A stretch of DNA of 64,000 nucleotides from Paenibacillus camelliae (GCF_023715345.1 NZ_JAMBNY010000001.1:620001-684000); one strand, 5' to 3'. Positions 9,145 to 18,145 are shown, numbered from the stretch's first letter. Translations and numbers: made by a program. Notes: a model not told the origin generated them from the letters alone.

Positions 9145-9341
9145 CGTGACTCTCGCCTTTTATTAAGCCATAGCTGCAGAGATGCTCCACCAGCACCAAA
9201 CCATCTAACTAGCCATTGCTCCTTCTGAGCTTTGGCTTGTTTTTTTGCCTCAATTTTCTGCTCGGATGGCTTTTCAATGTACTCAACAAACTGCTCTGTT
9301 AAATATTGTACATATTCCTGGCCAGAAATTTTTTTAGCCAT
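9141..9341 (-). CDS. yqzE: YqzE family small protein
   Basis: 66 residues, beginning MAKKISGQEYVQYLTEQFV, followed by a lysine-rich helix (KIEAKKQAKAQKEQW) and a C-terminal RWFG-x-x-P/A segment, as in YqzE of Bacillus, where the gene lies by the comG operon and yqhG. The start at 9341 follows AAGGGGGTG. Function is unknown; the C-terminal helix could lie on a membrane. It is convergent with the secreted protein gene, with a 4-nt overlap. Confidence 0.85.
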   Translation of the reverse strand: MAKKISGQEYVQYLTEQFVEYIEKPSEQKIEAKKQAKAQKEQWLVRWFGAGGASLQLWLNKRRESR

Positions 9342-9463
9342 GTCTGCACCCCCTTATAGGTGTAGTATTGCCCTGTATACTGTAATTCAATCGATGAATG
9401 AAATAACAAATCATCAGCCATTATAATCTAGACAACGGCATAGAAGCGAAAGGCAGTGAACTT

Positions 9464-10243
9464 ATGACTTTGATGAAACATTACCGCATACTATACGTTA
9501 TCGCATGGTTGTTTCTTCTCACATTATGTGGACCTATAAGTGATGCTGCTGATGCAAGGTCCCTAAATGCTTTACAGCCCTCACATGCAGACTCAGCGTT
9601 GCACTGGGATGAAACTAATCCTGATCACAACGTCAACAATGAGGTTCCTATCACCCCTTATTTACCAGCAACAGCCGTCATTATTGATGTTGGTCACGGT
9701 GGTGTCGATGGTGGTGCTTCACATGGCAGCCTTTATGAGAAAGACATTAATTTAGAGGTTGGAAAACGACTATACGCCCTATTGCAAAGTCGTGGAATTC
9801 CGGCCATTATGAATCGCACGCATGATTATGCATTAAGCGATGACAATCGGTGGCATCGCACGTCTTCTAGGCATTTAAGGGATCTGTCACAGCGTATGGG
9901 ACTAACGAGAGAAATTAAGCATGTTATTTTTGTCAGCTTGCACGTTAATTCAGGCACTCCAAGAGCACATGGACCACTCGTGCTTCACCAAAAAAGCGGT
10001 GAAAGCTATTTACTAGCAAGCAGCATTCAAACTGAGATGAACAACCTGTACAATACTGCTAAACGTCCAATAGCTGTAAAAACCTTTTACGTGCTAAAGC
10101 ATGTAAAGTCACCAGCAGTGCTCATCGAGCTAGGCTTCATTAGTAATAGCGAAGATCGTGCCCGACTAACCTCCCCGCCTGAACAAACTAACATTGCGCG
10201 GTCGATCGCAGACGGTATATCACAATACTTCTGGATCAATTAG
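9464..10243 (+). CDS. N-acetylmuramoyl-L-alanine amidase (Amidase_3), exported
   Basis: 259 residues. The N terminus has a signal peptide/anchor (YRILYVIAWLFLLTLCGP). The catalytic domain begins near residue 70 with VIIDVGHGGVDGGA (first zinc His) and continues with YEKDINLEV (zinc Glu), VSLHVNSG (second zinc His) and VLIELGFISN (catalytic Glu), the full Amidase_3 signature. It cleaves the amide between MurNAc and L-Ala in peptidoglycan. Size and lack of extra wall-binding domains resemble CwlD-type spore-cortex amidases, but that role is not proven. The 3' end overlaps the convergent deacetylase-like gene by 24 nt. Confidence 0.88.
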   Translation: MTLMKHYRILYVIAWLFLLTLCGPISDAADARSLNALQPSHADSALHWDETNPDHNVNNEVPITPYLPATAVIIDVGHGGVDGGASHGSLYEKDINLEVGKRLYALLQSRGIPAIMNRTHDYALSDDNRWHRTSSRHLRDLSQRMGLTREIKHVIFVSLHVNSGTPRAHGPLVLHQKSGESYLLASSIQTEMNNLYNTAKRPIAVKTFYVLKHVKSPAVLIELGFISNSEDRARLTSPPEQTNIARSIADGISQYFWIN

Positions 10244-11032
10244 GTTTGCTTTTATTAGCTCGCTTAAATAGACGAGCTTCCCAAACTGCTGCAGAGTTGG
10301 AATGGACTTAACCAGCTCTGCAGAGGTATATTTCCCCGGAGGACCGACATGTCCTATAATAACCGTCGATTCTCGTTCCTGTAATAGCTCGAATGCCTTC
10401 TGCATTTGTCTATGTACATGCAAAGCAGTATATTCATCATCTAGAAATAAAGAATTTTCCGCGTACGGAACCCCTAATTCTTCAGCGAGCTTTCCAGCTA
10501 CTGTCTTAAATGACGTTTTACTATCCAAATAATATAGGTTCCGCTCTTTACAAACCTCAAGAATAATGCGCATCACTCGCTCATTCTCTGTCACTTTAGA
10601 GCCCATATGATTGTTCATGCCTACCGCATAAGGTACCTGATCGATGGCTGCTTCTACTCTGGCCCTTACTTCCTCATTGGAAAGATCAACCGTTATAGCA
10701 CCGGGACCCAGCCATTTTTTCAAGCCTTTCTTTGGCTCCATGGGCATATGAACAATTACTTCATGACCAGCAGAATGTGCGGCCTCGGCGTCGCGTTTTG
10801 TTGTCGGTAAGAAGGGCATCACTGCAACGGTAACAGGCATTTCAATCGATAAAATTTCGTCTGTACCTTCCATCTTGTTCCCAAGATCATCAATTACAAT
10901 AGCCATCCGGTGCTTATCTTGCTTCTCATTCTTCGTTGCTTGTCGTTCAGCCTCTTGTTCAGCATAAATCATATCGCTTTGACTCATATTGAAAAGTACT
11001 AGCACGATAGCTAGAGCAATTATGTTCTTCAT
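10220..11032 (-). CDS. Divergent polysaccharide deacetylase family protein
   Basis: 270 residues with an N-terminal signal peptide (NIIALAIVLVLFNMSQS, then YAEQ). The domain starts near residue 43 with MAIVIDDLGN (metal-binding Asp pair position) and continues with VAVMPF, HEVIVHMPMEP, GMNNHMGS and YYLDSKTS, characteristic of the divergent polysaccharide deacetylase (DUF610/YibQ) family. It is probably an exported carbohydrate-modifying enzyme; substrate unknown. It runs tail-to-tail with the amidase gene, so both may act on the envelope though they are not co-transcribed. Confidence 0.85.
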   Translation of the reverse strand: MKNIIALAIVLVLFNMSQSDMIYAEQEAERQATKNEKQDKHRMAIVIDDLGNKMEGTDEILSIEMPVTVAVMPFLPTTKRDAEAAHSAGHEVIVHMPMEPKKGLKKWLGPGAITVDLSNEEVRARVEAAIDQVPYAVGMNNHMGSKVTENERVMRIILEVCKERNLYYLDSKTSFKTVAGKLAEELGVPYAENSLFLDDEYTALHVHRQMQKAFELLQERESTVIIGHVGPPGKYTSAELVKSIPTLQQFGKLVYLSELIKANLIDPEVL

Positions 11033-11120
11033 TACATTACCCCTTTCATTCTAAAAGACATGAAATTAGGTTAACCAAATTGTTGCTCGCTATGTATTTA
11101 TCGGAAAAACAAAAATGAGC

Positions 11121-11140
11121 GAGAGGCTATTTTGCCTCTC
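11121..11140 (-). terminator. Terminator of the zinc-ribbon gene
   Basis: GAGAGGC (11121-11127) pairs with GCCTCTC (11134-11140) around a TATTTT loop. On the minus strand it is followed by GCTCATTTTTGTTTTT. It ends the transcript of the 11152-11526 gene. Confidence 0.75.
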
Positions 11141-11151
11141 ACCCATTCTTG

Positions 11152-11526
11152 TTAGTCAAATAGATCTTCAAGCATATTAAACACGGATTTCTTCTTGCGA
11201 TATGGTCGTCCATATTTATCGTATTTGACATTCTTATTGTATTTGTAGTTATCCTTGTAATGAGGATGATACCCGTGACTCGTAGGCGGGTAAGGTGCCG
11301 CCTGATATGGCGGAGGGGATGGTTGACGATGTGACTGCCGCTGCTGGGAAGCAGCATAAGCCTGCAACTGATCATACTCCTGGTGGGCAGCATGTACATC
11401 CTGCATCAGCTTATCCAATTCTCCTCGATCAAGCCAGACTCCCTTGCACGACGGGCAGATATCAATCAAAACCCCATTCTTCTCAACTTCTCTTAAAGCA
11501 ATTCCGTCACATATTGGACATAGCAT
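11152..11526 (-). CDS. Zinc-ribbon (TFIIB-type) domain protein
   Basis: 124 residues. The N terminus MLCPICDG ... ICPSCKGVWLDRGEL gives two CxxC pairs followed by the GxWLDxGEL signature of the zf-TFIIB family. The middle is Gln/His/Pro/Tyr-rich and low-complexity, and the C terminus is basic (RPYRKKKS) with an acidic end. ATG 11526 follows AAGGAG. It lies 14 nt after the small gene 11541-11756 in the same direction, so the two are likely co-transcribed. Function unknown. Confidence 0.85.
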   Translation of the reverse strand: MLCPICDGIALREVEKNGVLIDICPSCKGVWLDRGELDKLMQDVHAAHQEYDQLQAYAASQQRQSHRQPSPPPYQAAPYPPTSHGYHPHYKDNYKYNKNVKYDKYGRPYRKKKSVFNMLEDLFD

Positions 11527-11540
11527 ATCATCATCTCTCC

Positions 11541-11756
11541 TTAATCAACAATGGTTGGTCTGTCTTCAGATGCCGCTATATATTGATACGCACGACTAAG
11601 CTTTACGACTCGTTTATTTGGTCTTCGTACCAAAACAATTTCATCATCCCATGCAACTACGATTCCTTTAACATCATTACTCTCTATATTATCTCGAACC
11701 ACTCTTACGAGTTCACCGGATACACGAAACTCGTTCAGTTTATCCTCAGTTATCAT
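11541..11756 (-). CDS. Small conserved hypothetical protein
   Basis: 71 residues starting MITEDKLNEFRVSG; ATG 11756 is chosen because AAGGAGG precedes it by 5 nt, while the longer frame to 11813 runs through a terminator hairpin. The body (GIVVAWDDEIVLVRRPNKRVVKLSR) looks like a small beta-barrel with basic residues, reminiscent of SH3-like or Sm-like folds, but no family is named. It is co-directional with the zinc-ribbon gene 14 nt downstream. Confidence 0.7.
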   Translation of the reverse strand: MITEDKLNEFRVSGELVRVVRDNIESNDVKGIVVAWDDEIVLVRRPNKRVVKLSRAYQYIAASEDRPTIVD

Positions 11757-11791
11757 AACTTCCTCCTTGGATTCATAAAGCGAATGAATAA

Positions 11792-11826
11792 AAAGTCTTA
11801 ATGAATGAAGCATTCATTAAGACTTT
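11792..11826 (-). terminator. Perfect 16-bp terminator hairpin
   Basis: AAAGTCTTAATGAATG (11792-11807) and CATTCATTAAGACTTT (11811-11826) are exact inverse complements with a 3-nt loop. On the minus strand the stem runs into TTTTTATTC. It ends the 11835-12161 gene and separates it from the next gene downstream. Confidence 0.8.
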
Positions 11827-11834
11827 CAACAACA

Positions 11835-12161
11835 TTATTCATTAATTGCGTGTTCCTTCGAATCATTCGTTTCGTACCATTCATCTAGCACCTTTGAAGA
11901 CATCACTCTGTCCTCGATATAAGAAGCCTGCTTTTCTGTAAATTGCTCTTTCCATGCGATGGACAGCTCTTCACATAGCTTTACAATCGTAAGTAATTCA
12001 GACCAAGCCACATAACGTTTGTACCAGAAAAATTGAGGATGCTCAATCATATACGGATATAAATCATCAAACTCAGTATGCTTGCAATCCAATGCACGCT
12101 CGAAGGCTACCTTTGCATCCGTAATTTTTTCGTTCATAAATTGATTCGTTAAATGTTCCAT
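11835..12161 (-). CDS. Conserved hypothetical protein
   Basis: 108 residues, acidic, mostly helical, with no signal peptide or membrane segment. ATG 12161 follows AAGGGGG. It contains two aromatic patches (YPYMIEHPQFFWYKRYVAW) and ends acidic. It is monocistronic, with a strong terminator after it and xpt upstream in the same direction 75 nt away. No function is recognised. Confidence 0.7.
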   Translation of the reverse strand: MEHLTNQFMNEKITDAKVAFERALDCKHTEFDDLYPYMIEHPQFFWYKRYVAWSELLTIVKLCEELSIAWKEQFTEKQASYIEDRVMSSKVLDEWYETNDSKEHAINE

Positions 12162-12236
12162 TACTTACGCCCCCCTTCGCTCTTCCTTTTATTATAAGGA
12201 AGATAAAGTGAACTCTCAACCATAATCCAATGGAAA

Positions 12237-12809
12237 TTAATCTTTAAATACAACTTCTCCTGATTCAAGTGAAGCAATTTTCACTAGAGATTCGACACGA
12301 TAGCCTTGCTCGCGGAAATAATTCGCACCTGCCTGGAACGACTTTTCAACGACGATACCCATTCCTACAAGCGTTGCCCCAGCCTGCTGAATGATCTTTA
12401 CAACACCACGAGCACCATCACCATTAGCAATTATATCATCGATAAATAATATACGGTCATCTTCACTCAAAAACTGCTTTGTTATAACTAAATCAGAGAC
12501 CATACCTTTTGTAAACGATGGAACTCGCTCCACATAGGAGTTAGGATCGTTAATAACGGTCTGCTTGCGTCTAGCAAACACTAGAGGAATATTGAGTTCA
12601 TATGCAGCTGCGAAGGCAGCTGGAATCCCTGAGGACTCTATCGTTAATACTTTCGTTACACCTTCATTCTTAAATCGTTCAGCAAATTCTTTTCCAATCT
12701 CCATGATGAGCGAAGGATCTACCTGTTGATTAATGATTGAATCCATTCTTAGAATATCGTTCGAAACGATGTCCGCTTCCTGTAAAATACGTTGTTTTAA
12801 TTGTTCCAT
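12237..12809 (-). CDS. xpt: Xanthine phosphoribosyltransferase
   Basis: 190 residues, matching Bacillus Xpt (about 194). It salvages xanthine with PRPP to form XMP. The PRPP-binding motif is RILFIDDIIANGDGARG near residue 120, and the N-terminal half has TIESSGIPAAFAAA and VFARR. The start chosen is ATG 12809, preceded by GGAGGT at 7-nt spacing and giving MEQLKQRILQEA; the frame runs further upstream but without support. No pbuX follows, and I see no purine-riboswitch core in the leader, so regulation differs from Bacillus subtilis. Confidence 0.93.
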   Translation of the reverse strand: MEQLKQRILQEADIVSNDILRMDSIINQQVDPSLIMEIGKEFAERFKNEGVTKVLTIESSGIPAAFAAAYELNIPLVFARRKQTVINDPNSYVERVPSFTKGMVSDLVITKQFLSEDDRILFIDDIIANGDGARGVVKIIQQAGATLVGMGIVVEKSFQAGANYFREQGYRVESLVKIASLESGEVVFKD

Positions 12810-12987
12810 TCCTATAACCTCCGCTTCATTCTCTTTTACGTAAAATAACATATGTCGCTTCTTCTAGCAAGCAGTAAGATTATAAGATTTTGGGACCATC
12901 CGATCTAAGCATATCGTAGACTGCTTGTCATGCTTGTCAGCACCTATACATATAATGGATATCAGTAAAGTAGAGGTGAGGGTCGGT

Positions 12988-14040
12988 ATGAAACTTAGAG
13001 ACTGGATGAAATCTTTGCAAATCGCTGCCATTTACATGGGGACGATCGTTGGTGCAGGCTTTGCAACTGGGCAAGAAATTTTGCAGTTTTTCACACGATT
13101 TGGCAACTGGGGAACCTACGCAATTATAGCTGCCACTTTCTTTTTTATTTGGCTTGGGAATAAGGTAATGCTGCTTGCACATCAGATTCAAGCCAAATCC
13201 TATGAGGACCTAAATATTGCTTTGTTCGGAAAAAAACTTGGCTCTCTAATCAGTTTATTTATGCTTGTCGTATTGCTCGGTGTATCTGCCGTTATGCTAG
13301 CTGGTGCTGGAACCGTTTTTGAAGAAAATTGGAATCTTCCCTATCAGCTCGGATTAATTGCTACGTGTGTGATCTGCTTCCTATTGCTTCGTCGTGGCAT
13401 GCATGCCATCATTGCTGTTAATTCCATTGTTGTGCCGATTATGCTTCTGTTTACACTTATTATGTTTTTCCACACGCTCAAAATGCCTAATACGATGAGC
13501 TTTATGACCATAAAAACAGACTTTCCGCTTTGGACGGCACTAAGTACACCCTTTTTGTATACTGCGTTTAATCTTGCACTAGCACAGGCCGTACTTGTGC
13601 CTATCGGGGCTCAAACGACAAATCCAGCCGTTATTAAATACGGTTCCTTACTTGGTGGCTTAGGAATTGGTTTTATGCTTGGTGTCGGTCACATCGCCCT
13701 TTCTGCTCATATGCCTGGCATCCAACAATTCTCTATCCCTATGGGCGGCATTGCGCTGAATATGAGCTCCATTGTGTACTATATTTATATAGCGATCATA
13801 TTCTCGGAAGTGTTTACGACGCTGCTTGCCGATATCTATGGACTTGCACTGCAAGTCCATGAGCGATCGAAGCTTTCTACGAACCTCATTATTTTTATCG
13901 CTCTCATATGCTGCTATTTTCTTAGTCAGCTTGGCTTTGGCAAACTGCTAGCTACGCTCTACCCGTTGTTCGGATTTATAAGTCTAGGCTGGTTTATACT
14001 TATTGCTAAAAAGCGACTATCACCGCTTAAGAAGCCTTAA
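12988..14040 (+). CDS. YkvI family membrane carrier
   Basis: 350 residues with about ten hydrophobic segments. It starts MKLRDWMKSLQIAAIYMGT; ATG 12988 is preceded by AGAGGTGAGGG. The first membrane helix holds GAGFATGQEILQFF, the glycine-rich break typical of APC/LeuT-fold transporters of the YkvI family. The substrate is unknown. It is divergent from xpt and followed by a strong terminator shared with the convergent glycosyltransferase gene. Confidence 0.85.
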   Translation: MKLRDWMKSLQIAAIYMGTIVGAGFATGQEILQFFTRFGNWGTYAIIAATFFFIWLGNKVMLLAHQIQAKSYEDLNIALFGKKLGSLISLFMLVVLLGVSAVMLAGAGTVFEENWNLPYQLGLIATCVICFLLLRRGMHAIIAVNSIVVPIMLLFTLIMFFHTLKMPNTMSFMTIKTDFPLWTALSTPFLYTAFNLALAQAVLVPIGAQTTNPAVIKYGSLLGGLGIGFMLGVGHIALSAHMPGIQQFSIPMGGIALNMSSIVYYIYIAIIFSEVFTTLLADIYGLALQVHERSKLSTNLIIFIALICCYFLSQLGFGKLLATLYPLFGFISLGWFILIAKKRLSPLKKP

Positions 14041-14050
14041 TGCGAAACAG

Positions 14051-14136
14051 AAAGAGCAGAACCGAGCTACTGTACCGTATCATTTTACTAAGCATGCGTA
14101 ACGTTAGGTACACGAGTAGTTGGTGTTCTGCTCTTT
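14051..14136. terminator. Bidirectional long-stem terminator
   Basis: AAAGAGCAGAAC (14051-14062) pairs with GTTCTGCTCTTT (14125-14136), enclosing an inner GTACC/GGTAC stem. The + strand continues in a T-run after ykvI-like; the gene on the minus strand (14143-15279) also ends here. Confidence 0.75.
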
Positions 14137-14142
14137 TTTAGA

Positions 14143-15279
14143 TTATGGATTATTGCTCGCAAGCTCCTCACGGTAAACCTTTTTTAGCTGAGCAATGACT
14201 CGCTCCAAGGAATAATCCTTTTTAGCTTTGTTCGATGCTGCAAGCGCAAGCTGATAACGAAAATCAGGATCGATAACGACAGACTCTAACGCTTCTGCTA
14301 ATGCCTCATCATCCTCTACAGGTACGAGCAGTCCATTTACTCGATGTTGGATCTGCTCAGCAATACCTCCAACATCGGTACCTACTAACGCAAGCTGACA
14401 TAATGCAGCTTCTGCAAATACAGAGCCGAATGCTTCAGCACGTGACGGCAGCACAAATACATCGAAAAATGGCATGAACTGCTCAGGGTGAAGCATATAG
14501 CCATAAAAAATAATATCATCATAAAGACCTAGGCTCTGTGCTAACGCTTCTAGCTCCTTGCGAATCGGACCATCCCCTATTATATGAAGCATAAACGGAT
14601 GTCCCTTCGCCTTCAATCTTGCGCATGCCCTTAGCAGCACATCTAGCCCCTTCGCTGGAACAAGTCGACATACTGTAATAAACTGTGTGACTTCGTTCTC
14701 ATGAGCCGTAGGACGGAATCTCTTTTCGTCAAAGCCATTATGAATGACTTTAATACGGTCTACATGCTCAACATAGTCGGCTAAGTAATTCTTAAATGCG
14801 TGCGACACCGTCAATATACGGTCTGCGACCACCTCAAGCTCCCGGTAGATTTTCGTTAAAAATTGCTGCTCCACACCATCAGGCTCAATCGCTTTATTCA
14901 AGATCAGCTCTCGCTCATAGCTTGAATGCAATGTTAAGACGAGCTTCGTATTAGGAAATACTTGCTTCATGACCATTGCGGCAATCGGATGATGAGCATG
15001 AATGAGATCATACGATTGATTAATTCTCATTTTTGTCCACCATAGATAATCACGATACGTTTGAATATACTTATCTACCAGCTTATTTCCGATATAAGGT
15101 GTATAGTCGAACGTTTTGAAGGATACCTGCTCGCTTCCCTTGTTACGAATTCGTTTTGGAAGAGAAAACAGCTCCATTTCATCATCGACATGATTAAAGC
15201 GCTCCTTAATGTAAGGTACCATAGAGGAAACGCCGCCTGGCTGCTCAGGTGGGAAAAACAATGCTTGTAAAATTTTCAC
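14143..15279 (-). CDS. Glycosyltransferase family 4 protein
   Basis: 378 residues with a GT-B fold. The N-terminal lobe starts MKILQALFFPPEQPGGVSS and has the HAHHP segment. The C-terminal lobe begins near residue 200 with CRLVPAKGLDVLLRA, then IIGDGP, and the donor-binding E-x7-E region FVLPSRAEAFGSVFAEA. It would transfer a sugar from a nucleotide sugar to a glycan or lipid acceptor on the cytoplasmic side. It stands alone, so the acceptor cannot be inferred. Confidence 0.88.
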   Translation of the reverse strand: MKILQALFFPPEQPGGVSSMVPYIKERFNHVDDEMELFSLPKRIRNKGSEQVSFKTFDYTPYIGNKLVDKYIQTYRDYLWWTKMRINQSYDLIHAHHPIAAMVMKQVFPNTKLVLTLHSSYERELILNKAIEPDGVEQQFLTKIYRELEVVADRILTVSHAFKNYLADYVEHVDRIKVIHNGFDEKRFRPTAHENEVTQFITVCRLVPAKGLDVLLRACARLKAKGHPFMLHIIGDGPIRKELEALAQSLGLYDDIIFYGYMLHPEQFMPFFDVFVLPSRAEAFGSVFAEAALCQLALVGTDVGGIAEQIQHRVNGLLVPVEDDEALAEALESVVIDPDFRYQLALAASNKAKKDYSLERVIAQLKKVYREELASNNP

Positions 15280-15388
15280 TGATACCAGCTCCTTATATCT
15301 GTAATTAACGTTCTATCATACGACAATTTATGATATATTAGAACATATGTTTCTGTTACCATAAATATAATGCATAGAGGTTATACAT

Positions 15389-16540
15389 ATGAATCTAACA
15401 ACTACGAACATGATAGCTTTACTCCCATTTATTAGCTCAATGATATGCTGTGTTATTCTCGCGATCACGCTTTTAACTTCGATTAAAATTATGGTCAGTT
15501 ATCGCAACAAGCAAGTATTCATATTACTCATTAGCAGTCTTATTACGGCAGGGCTGCCACAGCTTTTGAATCTTTATCAAGTCTCGACACAACAGCAAAT
15601 CCCAGATCTACTTTATATTATTTCGACAATGGCAGTCATCATTTCCTTTATTCTGATAAATTTTGTGCTGATGAAGATGTATGCAGTAGGAATAAAGCTG
15701 CGCATAGCACCGATGATAATGCTGTTACTTGGAGCAGCAGCTGCGTTTGCAGCAAGTTTTTTTGTCGCGCCATATGAAATTGGTACTGGACTTGCTTTTC
15801 CTATACTTGATTTCTATATGTTTATTCTCATCATTACGATGCTAGTCGTCACACGACAAATCGATATGCCAACATCTTATTACTATAGCTTGCTCGTTAT
15901 GTTTATTTATCAGCTTGGTTTAATGCTGGATCGATATGTTTTTGAATGGTCACAAGCTTGGCTGCATACGTTGGTCGAGCTGCTTCCAATTATGTATTAC
16001 GCTATACTATTTTATCTACTGCTTGATTGGGTAATGGATCGACTATTGTCCACTTACCAATCTGCGATTATTGATGGCTTAACAGGCTTGTATATCCGAA
16101 GACATTTTCAAAAAAAGCTGCAGTCGATGATGCAGCGAAAGCCTGTAGCCGTCATATTCTGTGATATCGATAACTTTAAGGCTTTAAATGACACGAAGGG
16201 TCATCAAGTGGCTGATGAAGCATTACAGCAAGTTGCCGCTATATTAAAGGAAGAAGTGGCTCCCTATGGAGTCGCAGGACGATATGGCGGTGAAGAGCTG
16301 CTCGGCGGTATTGCGATAGATAGTGTAAAGCCGATGGCGGTCGCTGAAAAAATACGGGCAAGAGTAGAGCTGGAAACCATCGTAACGATAAGCGTCGGAT
16401 TTAGTACGAGCAAGGAAGCAACAGAGCTTATGCAGCTTGTGAAGCAAGCAGATGAAGCGATGTACTTCTCTAAAACGACAGGAAAAAACAAAGTAAGCAG
16501 CTACCGCTCACTCCCAGCCTCGATTAAACAAAAGATGTGA
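15389..16540 (+). CDS. Membrane-anchored diguanylate cyclase (GGDEF)
   Basis: 383 residues. Residues about 10-215 hold seven or eight hydrophobic helices; the GGDEF domain runs from DGLTGLY (near 230) to the end. The active-site motif is GGEEL near residue 300 (RYGGEELLG), an accepted variant of GGDEF, and the metal-binding FCDIDNFKALND is intact. No RxxD inhibitory site lies five residues before GGEE, so feedback inhibition by c-di-GMP is not expected. No sensory domain other than the membrane part is seen. It is monocistronic with its own terminator. Confidence 0.9.
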   Translation: MNLTTTNMIALLPFISSMICCVILAITLLTSIKIMVSYRNKQVFILLISSLITAGLPQLLNLYQVSTQQQIPDLLYIISTMAVIISFILINFVLMKMYAVGIKLRIAPMIMLLLGAAAAFAASFFVAPYEIGTGLAFPILDFYMFILIITMLVVTRQIDMPTSYYYSLLVMFIYQLGLMLDRYVFEWSQAWLHTLVELLPIMYYAILFYLLLDWVMDRLLSTYQSAIIDGLTGLYIRRHFQKKLQSMMQRKPVAVIFCDIDNFKALNDTKGHQVADEALQQVAAILKEEVAPYGVAGRYGGEELLGGIAIDSVKPMAVAEKIRARVELETIVTISVGFSTSKEATELMQLVKQADEAMYFSKTTGKNKVSSYRSLPASIKQKM

Positions 16541-16547
16541 CAAAAGT

Positions 16548-16617
16548 AAAAGCTGTCCTGTGTAGCAATTAGCTCACCCTCATCAAGGGTAAGCCGCCTA
16601 CCAACTGGACAGCTTTT
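16548..16617 (+). terminator. Terminator after the diguanylate cyclase gene
   Basis: AAAAGCTGTCC (16548-16558) pairs with GGACAGCTTTT (16607-16617), with an inner ACCCT/AGGGT arm, and a T-run follows on the + strand. The reverse strand also ends in A/T-rich DNA, so it may serve the convergent gene at 16637. Confidence 0.75.
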
Positions 16618-16636
16618 TATATGCACAACTTAATCA

Positions 16637-17092
16637 TTAATCAGCAATAGGGATATATAAATCTACAACCTCTTCCTCCAAATGCGGACCTTCTATATAA
16701 AAGATTTCCATCGATACAGCATGCTCAAGCTTTTGATATCCTTGCTCATGAATCCAAGTATTCAATAGCTCATAGCCCTCTCCAATACGTTGCGAAGTAC
16801 TGCTTACGACAGCATATCGATGTGGTGGTATCGTAATGGCTACCATTCCCTCTGGCAAAGTCTCATCGGATCGCTCCCATTCTACACATGTCCAATATGT
16901 AGCAAAAGACTCATTACCAAAGTAAGGGCAATACAAAATATTAGGTTGTATAGCATGAGTCAGCTCATGCCTTCTTGCCAAAAAATCTGATTGCAGTCGA
17001 ATCGCTTCATCAGGAAAAGATGAATAAGGACCACAATACGGAATACCAACGAGGTGCAGGGTTGATTTATTCACAATCGAGCAAGCTTCCAT
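16637..17092 (-). CDS. GyrI-like/AraC effector-binding domain protein
   Basis: 151 residues, a stand-alone small-molecule-binding domain without a DNA-binding part. The pattern L-V-G-I-P near residue 15, then LPEGMVAITIPPHRYAVV and a C-terminal MEIFYIEGPH ... VDLYIPI matches the SOUL/GyrI-like effector-binding fold (known members bind drugs or inhibit gyrase). It is probably cytoplasmic; ligand unknown. It is monocistronic. Confidence 0.8.
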   Translation of the reverse strand: MEACSIVNKSTLHLVGIPYCGPYSSFPDEAIRLQSDFLARRHELTHAIQPNILYCPYFGNESFATYWTCVEWERSDETLPEGMVAITIPPHRYAVVSSTSQRIGEGYELLNTWIHEQGYQKLEHAVSMEIFYIEGPHLEEEVVDLYIPIAD

Positions 17093-17236
17093 ACTATACT
17101 CCTCCTCCTATTCCACCTGTTCGTACATTCTTGTTAGTCTCGAACATTATTGTAGCATAAACTCCCATTAAAAGGATAGGTTGTGAGTTACCCATTAAGT
17201 TTTACCATCTCTTCTCGAATTCATTCATGAAAAGCA

Positions 17237-18145
17237 CTAATTCATATCAAGTCGTTTCATGAAATCCTCCATCGCACTGTAACCTTGCTGCTTGAGATAC
17301 CAGTTATTGCAAGCAGCTTCGATAAGTCCTGCAACATCACGTCCAGGCTGAAGCTGGATTTCGACGTGAGGGATGTTCACGCCCATATATTCAACAAACT
17401 GAGGCTCTAAATCAAGGTCGTTATTGAGATCATTATCGCGCCAACGCGTCAATTCAATATCAAGTGAAATTCTCGTTTCTTCTTGGAATGCTCTGCGTCC
17501 GTACAGCCGGACAACATTGACTAACCCAACACTGCGTAATGCAAGAAATTCCTTCGTCTTCTCATTATGCGTCCCAAGCAGCGTGTGCTGGCTTAGCTTC
17601 TTCAACACAATGATATCGTCTGCGACGAGCCGGTGCCCACGTCTAATAAGCGTATGCGCCGTTTCACTCTTACCAACACCTGATTTCCCACGTATTAGAA
17701 TTCCAATTCCAGAAACATTCATGCAGACACCATGTATCGCTTGCTCTGGTGCTAATACTTTAAGCAGGTAATGATCAAGCTTGCCGATAAACGCTGCCGT
17801 ATTCTCGGTTGTTCTCAGCAGTGGAATGCATTCTTCATCACAGTATTTTTTAAGATATTTTAATCCGTCCTGCCCTGCAGTAACAATAAAGCAAGGAGGA
17901 TGGTACTTTACAATGTTGCCGATATGATGATTTCGTTCCTCTTCAGTTAAACCGTGTAAATATGTAATTTCTTTACGTCCCAAAATTTGTATATGCTGCT
18001 GTGGAAAAAAATCAAAGTAGCCTACAAACTCTAATCCTGGTCGATAAACGCGTGCCTTCATAATGCTGCGATCGAGCTGATTAGAGCCTGCCAGCACTTC
18101 AAGCTGAAACTGCTGCACAAGCTCTTGCACTTGTATCGTCTTCAT
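17237..18145 (-). CDS. hprK: Divergent HPr kinase/phosphorylase (HprK-like)
   Basis: 302 residues. HprK phosphorylates and dephosphorylates HPr at a serine to set carbon catabolite repression. Visible features: the N-terminal domain with YRPGLE, the catalytic-His region AIHGV, Walker A GKSGVGKSETA near residue 152 followed by RRGHRLVADD, the arginine in ALRSVGLVNVV, and the C-terminal HprK signature as PGRDVAGLIEAACNNWYLK. Canonical enzymes have GDSG-x-GKSE, EIRGLGIINVM-x-LFGAGA and PGRN-x-AV-x-IEVAA-x-N, so this copy departs at several conserved places. It stands alone, without lgt or ppaX neighbours, and may be a second, specialised paralogue. Confidence 0.75.
   Translation of the reverse strand: MKTIQVQELVQQFQLEVLAGSNQLDRSIMKARVYRPGLEFVGYFDFFPQQHIQILGRKEITYLHGLTEEERNHHIGNIVKYHPPCFIVTAGQDGLKYLKKYCDEECIPLLRTTENTAAFIGKLDHYLLKVLAPEQAIHGVCMNVSGIGILIRGKSGVGKSETAHTLIRRGHRLVADDIIVLKKLSQHTLLGTHNEKTKEFLALRSVGLVNVVRLYGRRAFQEETRISLDIELTRWRDNDLNNDLDLEPQFVEYMGVNIPHVEIQLQPGRDVAGLIEAACNNWYLKQQGYSAMEDFMKRLDMN

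Noticed and set aside
11295..11801. 168-residue + strand frame
   Set aside because: Antisense to the zinc-ribbon and small hypothetical genes, each with its own ribosome site.
12810..12960. Purine riboswitch upstream of xpt
   Set aside because: The conserved core (TCTACC ... CCGTAAA ... CTGACTA type) is not present in the leader.
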